A stretch of 64,000 bases of DNA, taken from the NCBI GenBank assembly GCA_944320385.1, contig CALUHH010000010.1, positions 1 through 64,000 on the forward strand, written 5' to 3'. Both the position numbers and the translations under genes were made by a program. How positions within the stretch are numbered: position 1 is the stretch's first letter; the number at the start of each line of letters is the position of its first letter. This document shows, piece by piece, positions 43,921-56,276 of the stretch. Source of the DNA: an uncultured Atopobiaceae bacterium. Its GTDB lineage: Bacteria > Actinomycetota > Coriobacteriia > Coriobacteriales > Atopobiaceae. The notes under the pieces are model-generated. The model had not been told where the DNA came from and did no database searches. It saw nothing but the letters and a program-made list of their open reading frames with translations.

Positions 43921-43987
43921 AGGTGGCGGCGGTGATTAGGTGACAATTAAACCTGTCCTAATTGTCACCTAATCACCGCCGCCACCT
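43921..43987. repeat. 29-bp perfect inverted repeat after the WalJ-like gene
   Basis: The left arm 43921-43949 and right arm 43959-43987 are exact reverse complements (29 nt) around a 9-nt loop. An alternative pairing of AGGACAGGT with ACCTGTCCT is possible. It follows the WalJ-like stop by 3 nt and faces the hsp20 terminator in a convergent gap. Confidence 0.93.
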
Positions 43988-43989
43988 GC

Positions 43990-44023
43990 AAAAAACGGGC
44001 CGGAGCCCGAGGGCCCCGGCCCG
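43990..44023 (-). terminator. Terminator of hsp20
   Basis: CGGGCCGG and CCGGCCCG pair around a 12-nt loop, and six T follow on the minus strand (43990-43995). It lies 23 nt past the hsp20 stop. Confidence 0.9.
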
Positions 44024-44046
44024 CTGAGTCGCCGCTGACGGCAGAG

Positions 44047-44478
44047 CTAGTCGATGGAGACCTTGGTGACGTTGGCCTTCTCGACCTGCTTGGGGACGTT
44101 CACCGTGAGGACGCCGCCCTCGAGCTTGGCGGTGAGGCCGGCGACGGCCGCGTCCTTGAGGTAGACGCCGCGCGTGGCGCTCCAGTCGGAGGTCTCCTTG
44201 TAGAGGTAGTTCTTGCCCTTCTCCTCGTCGGTCTCCTTCTTCTCGACCGAGATGGAGAGGCGCCCCTCGTTGAGCTCGACGTCAATCTCCTCGCGCTTGA
44301 CGCCGGGCAGCTCAGCGGAGACCACGTACTTGTCGCCCGCGTCCTCGACGTTCATCTTGAAGCTGGACGCCGTGGAGGACAGCGGAGCAAACGGCGCGTC
44401 GAAGAAGCTGTCGAGCGCGTCAAACGGCCAGTTGCGCAGTGCGCGCGTGTAACGATCGTACGGAACCATGCTTGCCAT
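44047..44478 (-). CDS. Small heat-shock protein (Hsp20/alpha-crystallin family)
   Basis: An ATP-independent holdase chaperone of 143 residues. The N-terminal region (MASMVPYDRYTRALRNWPF) is followed by the alpha-crystallin domain (about 38-130) with YVVSAELPGVKREEIDVELN, LSISVEKKE and the closing GGVLTVNVPK. It is monocistronic with its own terminator. A perfect HAIR-like dyad lies about 117 nt upstream, pointing to HspR control. Confidence 0.94.
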   Translation of the reverse strand: MASMVPYDRYTRALRNWPFDALDSFFDAPFAPLSSTASSFKMNVEDAGDKYVVSAELPGVKREEIDVELNEGRLSISVEKKETDEEKGKNYLYKETSDWSATRGVYLKDAAVAGLTAKLEGGVLTVNVPKQVEKANVTKVSID

Positions 44479-44594
44479 AATCGATCACTCCCTTGGTGAT
44501 TGGTGCCGAGCACCTGTTGCTCACTTTCTCTTGTTCCCCGACAGGCCGGTTCTATGCACGAGACGCGCCATTTTCTTAGCGACACAAACTCATC

Positions 44595-44621
44595 ATATCT
44601 AAGTCGTATGCACTTAGATAT
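44595..44621. promoter_or_regulatory. HAIR-like HspR operator upstream of hsp20
   Basis: ATATCTAAGT, a 7-nt spacer and ACTTAGATAT make a perfect 10-bp inverted repeat. The spacing matches the actinobacterial HspR site (CTTGAGT-N7-ACTCAAG). On the minus strand a TATGAT overlaps it; on the plus strand TTGACT abuts it. Binding could therefore affect both hsp20 and the divergent membrane-protein gene. Weaker copies lie at clpB and dnaK. Confidence 0.8.
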
Positions 44622-44730
44622 TGACTATGGGGGCCCGTATGATTTGTATAGATTCGAGCAGAACTCGTCCTTGCCGCAAAGCTGGCATAGAATGGGTGCA
44701 TTGCTGTATCTGACCGGCACCGGAGGCACC

Positions 44731-45156
44731 ATGGCCAACGAGAACGAGCTCGAGACCACCGACGTCGCGGACGTCAACACGGACGCCGCGCCCACGCCCG
44801 AGCCCTACGTGCGCAAGCGCCCGGCGCACCGCACCGTCGAGCCCATCGACGACCTGGCGGAGGACAGGGAGGAAAGCGCGCCCATCGCCCATGACTCCGA
44901 CTACACCGTCCGCGGCAGCGCCCTCTCGGGGCGCGCCTACCGCCGCTCCCGCGCGGAGGGCCAGCAGCTCCGCCGCGACCTTCACTATGGCCAGTACCTC
45001 GAGATTCCCAAGGGCAGGCGCGACATCTTCGTCTCGCGCGAGCGCAAGACGCGCGTGAAGACCTTCTTTGCGCTCGTCGCCGTCCTGGCGCTTCTCGCCG
45101 CCGCGGCCTACTTCCTGTGGGAGTACATGCAGACCAACTGGGGCGCCACGGGCTAG
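44731..45156 (+). CDS. Small single-pass membrane protein of unknown function
   Basis: A 141-residue protein not assigned to a family. Residues 1-110 are hydrophilic, acidic at first and then basic, and end in RRDIFVSRERKTRVK. One membrane helix follows (about 112-131, FFALVAVLALLAAAAYFLWEY), then a short tail. That gives a large cytoplasmic part with the C-terminus outside. The ATG follows CGGAGGCACC. It diverges from hsp20 across a region with the HspR-like dyad. Confidence 0.7.
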   Translation: MANENELETTDVADVNTDAAPTPEPYVRKRPAHRTVEPIDDLAEDREESAPIAHDSDYTVRGSALSGRAYRRSRAEGQQLRRDLHYGQYLEIPKGRRDIFVSRERKTRVKTFFALVAVLALLAAAAYFLWEYMQTNWGATG

Positions 45157-45189
45157 TGCCGCCCCGCCCCCTCGGGCATCGCCCCTTTG

Positions 45190-45348
45190 TCAGGCCCAGG
45201 GATCGCGCTCAAAGAGCGGCTCGGGGTCCGGCCTGCGGTCCGAGTAGGGGTCGTAGCCGTCGTCGTCCTCGTTCTCCGCGCGGACAAACTCCTGGTCGGG
45301 GGCGTCCTGCGCACGGCGCTTCTCGTCCTTCTCGCTCTTCTTGTCCAT
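45190..45348 (-). CDS. Small acidic 52-residue protein
   Basis: A short gene on the minus strand, 6 nt after the PASTA-protein stop, with TGAGGAAGC leading into the ATG. The product is highly charged: it begins MDKKSEKDEKRRAQDAPDQ, has an NEDDDGYDPYSD middle and ends in PEPLFERDPWA. No membrane segment or cysteine is present. Spacing and a good ribosome site argue that it is real and co-translated with the PASTA gene. Function is unknown. Confidence 0.7.
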   Translation of the reverse strand: MDKKSEKDEKRRAQDAPDQEFVRAENEDDDGYDPYSDRRPDPEPLFERDPWA

Positions 45349-45354
45349 GCTTCC

Positions 45355-47028
45355 TCACTCCACATACAGGTCGGCGTACGCAACGTAGTCGCAGATGCCG
45401 CCATCATAGGGCCCCAGGTCAACGTCATCAAAGTGCGCGGCGGGGGCAGCGAGGGCAACCACGCTCGTGCGCCCCTCGGAGCTGCTGATGACGACCGCCC
45501 ACACGCCGTCCCCCTGACGCCCGTAGCCGCATATGAACTCCAGGTCAGAGGCATCGTCTGAGGCTTCCGCGTCCTTGTCTTCCGCGGCGTTTCCCTCAGC
45601 GTCCGCGCCGTCGCCCTCCTCCGCGTCCGCGGCATCTCCCAGCCCCGGCGCCACGATGTCGTCCTGCGTGCAGGTGTCGAGAAGACCGTCGAGGCCGCAG
45701 GCCCTCATCACGGCCCGCACGCCCTCCTCCGACACGTGTGCGCCGCCCTCGGGCAGCGTGTCGGCCGAGAACGCGTAGCGCACCCCGCCCACGCCGGCGC
45801 CCCCCGACAGGACGTCTGTCTGCGAGCCGCCGGAATAGCGCCCGCTCTCGGGATAGTCGGAGACCTGCAGCAGCTCGCCGTCGGGGCCGGAGTAGGCGGC
45901 GTGGGCGTTGCCCGTGGCCGCGAAGATCTCGCCGTACTGGAGGTCGAAGCCCTCCTGCTCGAGGTAGTCCGCGAGCGCCTCGGGCGCAAGGTCGAGGTAG
46001 GCCATCAGGTCGAAGGGCTCGTCCGGGTAGGCCACGGCGACCCGCAGCTCGACCGTCGCGCCTTCAGCGACCTCCGCGCCCACAGCGGGGCTCGTCTCCA
46101 CGACGGTCCCCGCCCGTTCGACGGAGTCGACATAGGTCACGCTCGCCGCAAGGCCGCCCTCCTCGAGCGTCGCCCGCGCCTCGTCAAGCTCCCTGCCGAG
46201 CACGTCCGGCACCGTGAAGGAGCGCGCCACCGTGAGCGTGACCTGCTCGCCGGCAGCAAAGGGCTCCCCCTCGCCGGGCGTCACCGCGATCACGGTGCCC
46301 GCCGGCTCGCTCGACGCCTCGTAGTCGGTCGTGATGCTCTGGGCGCCGGCCTCGACGAGCGCCTGGCGGGCGGCGCCTTCGTCGAGGCCCACCACCTCGG
46401 GGACAACGCGCTCGGAGGCCACCTCGATCACGACGCCGGCAGCCGGGTCGGCGCGAGTCCCGGGCTCCGGGTCGCAGGCGAGCACCGTGCCCACGCCCTG
46501 GTCGGTCACGACGGCCTCGACGCTCACGGAAAAGCCAAGCTCCTCAAGCTCCCGCGTGGCCGCATCCTGCGTCATGCCCACGACGGGCGGCACGGTCTTG
46601 CCGCCCCAGAGCTCCTGCTCGTAGGTGACATACGCCGCGCCTCCCGCAAGGGCGAGAAGAACCGCGACGATCAGCGCGATCGCCCACCCCGGCAGGCGCC
46701 GGCGGCGCTCGGGCAGGCTCTGGACCGGAGAGGGTATGACCACGGGCGCGTTTGCGGAGGTGAGCTCCTCCCCCGCCGCCGCGGGCGCGAAGTAGGGGTC
46801 GTCCAGCGCGTCGAGGCCGTCGGGCAGCGGGCCCTCGGAGTCGTCGGCGGGAATCGCGATCGTGGGGAGGTCGTCGGACATCACGTGCGTGGGAGCGTCG
46901 TCGACGAGGCGCGTGGCATCCGGGTCCGGGCTCGGCGCCTGCGTCGGAAGGTCCTCGGGCGGCAGCGCGACGGTCTCGTCCCGCAGGTCCTTCTCGGCCT
47001 CCCGGCCCTTCGTGCCCTCCGTCGCCAT
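45355..47028 (-). CDS. Membrane-anchored PASTA-repeat protein without kinase domain
   Basis: A 557-residue bitopic protein. The cytoplasmic part (1-112) is acidic and Thr/Pro-rich with short TR and PT motifs that could be kinase targets. The membrane helix is 114-134. Three PASTA repeats follow at about 145-335: VPPVVGMTQDAATRELEELG, VPEVVGLDEGAARQALVEAG and VPDVLGRELDEARATLEEGG. The C-terminal 220 residues are unassigned and contain four scattered cysteines and an acidic Ala/Asp/Glu stretch. Unlike PknB-type proteins there is no kinase. A peptidoglycan-sensing role is inferred from PASTA. Confidence 0.85.
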   Translation of the reverse strand: MATEGTKGREAEKDLRDETVALPPEDLPTQAPSPDPDATRLVDDAPTHVMSDDLPTIAIPADDSEGPLPDGLDALDDPYFAPAAAGEELTSANAPVVIPSPVQSLPERRRRLPGWAIALIVAVLLALAGGAAYVTYEQELWGGKTVPPVVGMTQDAATRELEELGFSVSVEAVVTDQGVGTVLACDPEPGTRADPAAGVVIEVASERVVPEVVGLDEGAARQALVEAGAQSITTDYEASSEPAGTVIAVTPGEGEPFAAGEQVTLTVARSFTVPDVLGRELDEARATLEEGGLAASVTYVDSVERAGTVVETSPAVGAEVAEGATVELRVAVAYPDEPFDLMAYLDLAPEALADYLEQEGFDLQYGEIFAATGNAHAAYSGPDGELLQVSDYPESGRYSGGSQTDVLSGGAGVGGVRYAFSADTLPEGGAHVSEEGVRAVMRACGLDGLLDTCTQDDIVAPGLGDAADAEEGDGADAEGNAAEDKDAEASDDASDLEFICGYGRQGDGVWAVVISSSEGRTSVVALAAPAAHFDDVDLGPYDGGICDYVAYADLYVE

Positions 47029-47080
47029 GCCTCCCCCAACCTCTCGTTGAACGTGCCTCTATCCTACCCGACCGGCACGA

Positions 47081-47117
47081 AAAAGGAGACGAAGGGACTG
47101 TCCCTTCGTCTCCTTTT
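47081..47117 (-). terminator. Terminator of clpB (GGGACTGTCCC core)
   Basis: AAAAGGAGACGAAGGGA, CTG and the exact complement give a 17-bp stem with T-runs on both sides. It begins 4 nt past the clpB stop. The core is shared with the palindromes at 37558, 58127 and 61864, but the arms differ. Confidence 0.85.
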
Positions 47118-47120
47118 GAG

Positions 47121-49787
<2,667 letters not shown>

Positions 49788-49857
49788 AGTTGCCCCCTTC
49801 TCGGGTCTGTTGTTTATCACAAGCAGTTATACCCGGCGAGAACGGGGGCCTATACAT

Positions 49858-49884
49858 AAATCTAAGCGTCTACATAGTAGATTT
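49858..49884. promoter_or_regulatory. HAIR-like HspR operator upstream of clpB
   Basis: ATCTAAGC (49860-49867), a 7-nt spacer and TAGTAGAT form an imperfect dyad with the same geometry as the hsp20 site. TATACAT precedes it, as also seen upstream of dnaK (TATACATT). Confidence 0.6.
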
Positions 49885-49952
49885 TCTACGTGTTGGCGAG
49901 AAGGGCAGGCGAGGTGTCGACCAGACGTCCTTCTCGGCCGGCCGCCCCGCCC

Positions 49953-51482
<1,530 letters not shown>

Positions 51483-51493
51483 TCAGTGAAACC

Positions 51494-51528
51494 GGTGCCC
51501 GACAGGTAGCGTGACCCTGCCGGGCACC
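51494..51528. other. Intercistronic stem-loop before the phospho-beta-glucosidase gene
   Basis: GGTGCCCG-ACAGG and CCTGC-CGGGCACC pair with one mismatch around an 8-nt loop in the 100-nt gap between EIIC and the glucosidase. There is no T-run. Its position matches the hairpin at 8437-8469 in the other PTS operon, between transporter and hydrolase genes. Confidence 0.5.
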
Positions 51529-51546
51529 ATGGTGAGGGGGACGGGA

Positions 51547-52833
51547 CTAGGCCTCGAGCTGGGCAGCCTCGGCCTGCTCGCGCTCGTACTGCTTGTTGGA
51601 GACGAGCACGAACGGCGTGTAGATGGCAAAGGCGACCGCGATGACCACCACGACCATGAGCAGGGCCTGCCACTGGCCGCTAAAGGCCAGGAACTGCTGC
51701 AGGAACATGGGGGCGCCGGCGATGGACTCCACGTAGGCGGAGGTCAGGAAGCCGGAGGTGATGGCGTAATAGCCGATGTTGCAGGTCACGAGCGGCGCGA
51801 TCACAAACGGGAAGAAGAACGTGGGGTTGAGCATGATGGGGAGGCCAAAGACCATGGGCTCGGAGATGCCAAAGATCAGGGGCACGAAGGAGAGCTTGGT
51901 GACCTCGCGATAGTCCGCGCGCTTGGAGAACGCGAGGATGGAGAGGGCGAGCGAGATGACGATGCCGGAGCCGCCCAGGTTCATGAACAGGTGGACGAAG
52001 GCGAGCGTGTAGAACTCGGGGGGCAGCGCGCCGGAGGCCACGGCCGCGATGTTGGCCGCGAGGGCGGCGGTGCGCACGGGCTTGGCGACCGCGTTCATGG
52101 CCATGTGGCCGTGAATGCCCATCCACCACAGGAGCTGGGAGAGGACGGTGATGATGCTCACGCCGATCTGCGTGCCGATGGCCTGGTTAAAGGGAATCTG
52201 GATGACGGTGTAGATGATCGAGTTGATGAAGGTCCCGGTGGTGGCGTACAGGACGCCGGCAAAGATGCCAAAGACCATGATGGTGATGAACGCCGGAATG
52301 AGGGCGTTGAAGCTGTTGGCGATCATCTCGGGGACGGAGTCGGGCAGCTTGATCTTGATGCGCTCAAAGCGCATGAGGCCATTGAAGATCGCCATGGAGA
52401 TGATGCCCACGAAGAAGGCCAGGAAGAGCGCGGAGGCGTCGAGGCTGCCGGCGATGTTCTCGGGGTCGAGCACGGTGATGAAGCTGACCGACGAGATCAG
52501 GCCGCAGATGAGCGGCTTCTGGCCGTCCTGCTCGCCGATGGAATAGGCAACGAGGAAGGCGATCCAAAGGGCCATGCAGGAGATGCAGGCGTAGTTGACC
52601 GTGCTGAAGATGTTGGCGTAGTTGGCCAGCCACTCGAAGCCGGCAAACTGCGCCAGGCCGCTCTTGGTGGAGCAGAGCATGAGGTTCAGCATGAAGGCAA
52701 ACGAGCCCGTGATGACGATGGGCGTGTACGTGGAGAAGGCCTTCTGAATGGCGACCACGTACTTGTTGCCGTTCATGAAGTCGGCCACGGGTGTCAGAAT
52801 TCGCTCCATGAGGTCGGTGAATTTGTCAAGCAT
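51547..52833 (-). CDS. PTS cellobiose/lactose-family EIIC permease
   Basis: Membrane permease of the lactose/cellobiose PTS family, 428 residues with about ten hydrophobic helices. Family segments include DFMNGNKYVVAIQKAF, ITGSFAFMLNL, and the signature IFGISEPMVFGLPIMLNPTFFFPFV (near 285-310). It is encoded after EIIB and before the phospho-beta-glucosidase, which supports a beta-glucoside substrate. Confidence 0.94.
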   Translation of the reverse strand: MLDKFTDLMERILTPVADFMNGNKYVVAIQKAFSTYTPIVITGSFAFMLNLMLCSTKSGLAQFAGFEWLANYANIFSTVNYACISCMALWIAFLVAYSIGEQDGQKPLICGLISSVSFITVLDPENIAGSLDASALFLAFFVGIISMAIFNGLMRFERIKIKLPDSVPEMIANSFNALIPAFITIMVFGIFAGVLYATTGTFINSIIYTVIQIPFNQAIGTQIGVSIITVLSQLLWWMGIHGHMAMNAVAKPVRTAALAANIAAVASGALPPEFYTLAFVHLFMNLGGSGIVISLALSILAFSKRADYREVTKLSFVPLIFGISEPMVFGLPIMLNPTFFFPFVIAPLVTCNIGYYAITSGFLTSAYVESIAGAPMFLQQFLAFSGQWQALLMVVVVIAVAFAIYTPFVLVSNKQYEREQAEAAQLEA

Positions 52834-52895
52834 GGGGTGTCACTCCTCTCAGAGTGTCGTGAGGACGTAGATTGTAGGAAGGGCGCGCTCAGCCG

Positions 52896-53201
52896 CTACT
52901 TGTTGGCGACGAGCTCCTCGGCCTGCTTGAGGACCGCGGCTCCGTCGCAGCGGCCGTAGGCCATGGGGTTGATGACCGCCACGGGGGCGGCCCCGTTCAC
53001 CGTCTGAACCAGCTTGCGCTCCATGTGGCGGATCTGCGGACCCAGAAGGAGCACGTCGAAGTTGCCGATCTCCGAGGCAACCTGCCCCTGGTCAACGGCC
53101 CAGATCTTGTAGTCCTTTCCCTGGCTCTCCGCGGCCTGGCGCATCTTGCTCACCACAAGGGAGGTCGACATTCCTGCCGCGCATGCCAACATGATGTTCA
53201 T
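52896..53201 (-). CDS. PTS cellobiose/lactose-family EIIB
   Basis: Cytoplasmic phosphotransfer protein. The ATG at MNIMLACAAGMSTSLVV has GAGAGGAAC upstream. C7 in LACAAGMSTS is the expected phospho-cysteine. The 101 residues match single-domain EIIB. It lies between EIIA and EIIC. Confidence 0.93.
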   Translation of the reverse strand: MNIMLACAAGMSTSLVVSKMRQAAESQGKDYKIWAVDQGQVASEIGNFDVLLLGPQIRHMERKLVQTVNGAAPVAVINPMAYGRCDGAAVLKQAEELVANK

Positions 53202-53257
53202 GATCGTTCCTCTCTCAGAATACAAGCCCGCCGGGCACCGGCGTTGCCTCGGGCACG

Positions 53258-53587
53258 CTAGGCACTGGCCTCAAGTCGGGCAAGGCGACGATGCATCTCG
53301 ACCATGCGCTCCGCCAAGTCGCCTGCCATGATGGCCATCGAGAGATGGTCCTGAGCGTGAACGAGAATGACGCTGACGTCGACGGGAGCGCCGTTGACCT
53401 CGCTCTGGATGAGCGAGAACTGCCTCTCGTGCGCATCATGCAGCTCCTTTTGGGCCTCGACGAGATGCGCGTCCGCAGCCGAGAAGTCTCCTTCCGCGGC
53501 GTCGTCGATGGCCATGAGCGCGGCGGACCGGGCGTTGCCGGCGTGCAGGATGATCTGCATGGCGTTTTCGTACTTTGCTTCGTCCAT
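53258..53587 (-). CDS. PTS cellobiose/lactose-family EIIA
   Basis: A helical phosphocarrier of 109 residues. The ATG follows GAGGAGGACAG. ILHAGNARSAALMAI and the phospho-histidine segment VHAQDHLSMA (H77 in VHAQD) are family features. It is the first structural gene after the regulator, in the order EIIA-EIIB-EIIC-glucosidase. Confidence 0.93.
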   Translation of the reverse strand: MDEAKYENAMQIILHAGNARSAALMAIDDAAEGDFSAADAHLVEAQKELHDAHERQFSLIQSEVNGAPVDVSVILVHAQDHLSMAIMAGDLAERMVEMHRRLARLEASA

Positions 53588-53619
53588 TCTGTCCTCCTCT
53601 CTGTTGGTGGGGTCGCATG

Positions 53620-55560
53620 TCACCGGTTCAATAGCTCCAACAGGGTGGTGAAGTCCTGCCGGCTGATCAGCGTCTTGACGTCCTCCTCGCTCGTGAGCAG
53701 GCGCGCCGTGCGGTCGTAGAAGTCCTGAAGGTTCTTCTCGGTACTCGTGGAGACACTCACGAGAAAGATCGCGCGGACCGTGACGTCGGGCGCCCACAGG
53801 ACGGGCTCGTCCAAAAGGGCGACGGCGACAAAGGTGTCCTGGGTGCACGGCGTCGCTGGGTGCGGCATGCTCACGTTGTTGCCAAACGCGGTTGGGGCCG
53901 CGCCTTCGCGCTCCCATACGAGCTCGGCAAAGTTAGTGGGAACCTGCCGGCGCTCGGAAACGAGCGCGCAGAGGCGGTCAAGCGCCTCGTTCTTGTCGGC
54001 CGCCTCAAAGTGCGAGAAGAACAGGCTCTCGTCGTAGTAGGACTCGACCCCCTGAGCGCTCGAGCGGACCTCAAGCGCCTCCCGGACGCGATGAATCTCC
54101 CCCTCGTTCAGGAAGAAGCCGACCTCGCGCACGGGAACGGGCAGCGTCCGGTTGAGCGGAACCGTCGTGAACACGTAGTCGATGTGGGTAAAGTCCACGT
54201 CGTCTATGCCGCCCACGTCGCACGTCTCGATGCGGTCGAGGTAGGCCCCGAACTCGCGGCGGTAGCGGTTCTCGAGCAGGTGCGCGCTGCCCGCCCCCGA
54301 GGCACACACGATGAGAACGTTCTTGCGCGCCGGGCCTCCCTTCAGGCGCTCGAACGCGAGAGCGAAGGAGAGCGCGATGTAGCCGATCTCCTCGTCGCTC
54401 AGGGTGGCGTCGTAGGTCGAGATGAGCACCGCGGACGCCTCGACGGCCATGGTCCAGGCAAGCGGGTAGCGGTGCTTGATGTCCGAGAGCAGCGGGTTGT
54501 CCATGCGCATGTTGAAGCGCATGCGCACGGAGAGCGGGGTCACGTGCTGCGCGAGGTTCATGCGAAGCTCGAGGTCATCGCGGAAGTCAAAGCGGAAGGC
54601 GTCCCACACGCGCTCGATCATGCGCGAGACGACGTCCCACACCTCGTCGGAGATCACAAGGTCGTTCTCCGGAGCGTCAAGCGAGAAGTACAGGCGCTGG
54701 CGCCCGGCGAGGTGGATGGCGATGTAGGCGACCTCCTCATCGGGGAGCGAGATGTCAAAGCGGGAGGCCACGAGCCTGGCGACGTCACGCGCTACCGAGA
54801 ACTCGCGCGTAGCGACGATGCGGCCCAGCTGCTCGTCCTCCATGGGCACGTAGCATCCCTCGCGGATTCGGGAGACCGCGACGGCAATGTGAACCAGCAG
54901 GTTCTGTCTGGCGAGCGCGTTGATCTGGAAGCCGTTGCGCTTGGTTGCCTCGGCGACGCAGGCATCGATGGCGTCGAGGGCATCATGGCTCACGAGAGGG
55001 GACTCGGCGCCCGCGGCGATGCTTCCGCCCGCGGACACGGCGGCGAGGCAGAGGCGCCGCTTGAGTTCCTGACCCACGACGCGGATGCCGTAGCGCGGGC
55101 GTCGCTCCACAGAGAGGTCAAAGCGGCCGAGGCGTCGCTCGACCTCCCGAAGGTCCTCGGTCACCGTGGCGCGCGAGACAAAGAGAATCTGCGCGAGGTC
55201 ATCGATGGTGATCCAGCCTGTCCGGTAGAGGAGGTCGCTCAGAAGATAGGTGACGCGCTGCTCCTCGGTGACAGGGGTGGCGGCGCCGGGCGCGACATCC
55301 GCCGCCGTGTCTCCCATCAGGGCGAACAGGCGATCATGGTCCGCGGCCTCAAGGCGATAGACCGATGAGCTCCTCATCTCAATGCGGCCCGCGGGGCTCG
55401 TCGCGTCGGCGGAGCTCGCGGAGGCGAGCATCTCGTTGATGCGGCTCACGTACGAGCGGACGGTGCGAACGCTCACGTCAAGACGCTCGGCAAGCTCCAC
55501 AGGCGAAATCTCGCCCTCGGCGCACACGATCTCGATGAGCTTTGCGAGCTTCTCGTCCAC
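53620..55560 (-). CDS. BglG/LicR-type PTS-regulated transcription activator
   Basis: A 646-residue regulator with this order: two N-terminal HTH modules (LAERLDVSVRTVRSYVSRI; TIDDLAQILFVSRATVTEDL), two PRD domains (about 190-400), an EIIB-like domain with the phospho-cysteine in VLIVCASGAGSAHL, and a C-terminal EIIA domain with H in NNVSMPHPATPC. DNA-binding HTH rather than an RNA-binding CAT domain points to a LicR/MtlR-type activator. The GTG start has GGAAGGAGGAGCC upstream. It heads the operon and probably senses EII phosphorylation. Confidence 0.9.
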   Translation of the reverse strand: MDEKLAKLIEIVCAEGEISPVELAERLDVSVRTVRSYVSRINEMLASASSADATSPAGRIEMRSSSVYRLEAADHDRLFALMGDTAADVAPGAATPVTEEQRVTYLLSDLLYRTGWITIDDLAQILFVSRATVTEDLREVERRLGRFDLSVERRPRYGIRVVGQELKRRLCLAAVSAGGSIAAGAESPLVSHDALDAIDACVAEATKRNGFQINALARQNLLVHIAVAVSRIREGCYVPMEDEQLGRIVATREFSVARDVARLVASRFDISLPDEEVAYIAIHLAGRQRLYFSLDAPENDLVISDEVWDVVSRMIERVWDAFRFDFRDDLELRMNLAQHVTPLSVRMRFNMRMDNPLLSDIKHRYPLAWTMAVEASAVLISTYDATLSDEEIGYIALSFALAFERLKGGPARKNVLIVCASGAGSAHLLENRYRREFGAYLDRIETCDVGGIDDVDFTHIDYVFTTVPLNRTLPVPVREVGFFLNEGEIHRVREALEVRSSAQGVESYYDESLFFSHFEAADKNEALDRLCALVSERRQVPTNFAELVWEREGAAPTAFGNNVSMPHPATPCTQDTFVAVALLDEPVLWAPDVTVRAIFLVSVSTSTEKNLQDFYDRTARLLTSEEDVKTLISRQDFTTLLELLNR

Positions 55561-55673
55561 GGCTCCTCCTTCCCTACCCTCATCCTAGGGAATGGAGCAC
55601 GTAGTCTCCACAAGTGCTTTTTCCGTCACGACGGAAACGGCGCTGCGGATTGGACGGAGGGCGCTCTGGGACG

Positions 55674-55772
55674 CGCGCTTACGGTTTGCCGCGCGTCCGA
55701 GGGGAGGCCGGACGTCGCCGCGCTTACGGTTTGCCGCGCGTCCGGGAAGTCGGGCCGCCGCAGATCTCAAGC
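55674..55772. repeat. Short relative of the 41-bp repeat arrays (copy 3)
   Basis: CGCGCTTACGG-TTTGCCGCGC appears at about 55674 and 55719 (cores 45 bp apart), and an inverted TCAAGC ends at 55772. The GCTTA...GCGCGTCCGG layout matches the arrays at 22925 and 26775. It lies between licR and hspR on the same strand. No gene is seen in it. Confidence 0.65.
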
Positions 55773-55811
55773 GGCCCGTGTCGGCCTGCCGGCGAGGCGA
55801 GAAGGGCCGCG

Positions 55812-56276
55812 CTACTCCCCGGGTATCTCGTTCTTCTCGTCGGGCGCGCCCCCGAGGAGCAGGCGGCGCATGACCTGCTCGGGACTGCCCTGCTCGTCGT
55901 GGCGGGCGAGCGCGGTAATCTTCTCCTGCATGCGGTACTCGTGGACCTCCTCCTCGAGCTCGCGCACGCGACGCCGCAGCTCCTCGAGCTCGTCCTCGCG
56001 CTCGAGCATGCGCTCGCGCATGTCGAGGATGCGCACCACGCCGGCGAGGTTGATGCCCTCGTCGGTGAGCTTGGAGATGAGGTTCAGCCGGTCGATGTCG
56101 GACTGTGAGTACAGGCGCGTGTTGCCGCGCGAGCGTCCGGGCGTGACCAGGCCCTTCTGCTCGTAGACGCGCAGGGTCTGCGGGTGCATGCCGGTGAGCT
56201 CGGCGGCGACGCTAATCATGTAGAGGGGCTTGTTGCGGCCCGTTCCCTCGCTAGACTCTTCACGACCTCGTGCCAT
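55812..56276 (-). CDS. hspR: Heat-shock repressor HspR (MerR family)
   Basis: Represses heat-shock genes by binding HAIR dyads, with DnaK as co-repressor in actinobacteria. The 154 residues have an MerR HTH (about 17-85) with [36 protein letters not shown] and DIDRLNLI. A coiled coil follows (95-125). The tail is acidic. The start overlaps the dnaJ end by 17 nt. Matching operators lie upstream of dnaK, clpB and hsp20. Confidence 0.94.
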   Translation of the reverse strand: MARGREESSEGTGRNKPLYMISVAAELTGMHPQTLRVYEQKGLVTPGRSRGNTRLYSQSDIDRLNLISKLTDEGINLAGVVRILDMRERMLEREDELEELRRRVRELEEEVHEYRMQEKITALARHDEQGSPEQVMRRLLLGGAPDEKNEIPGE

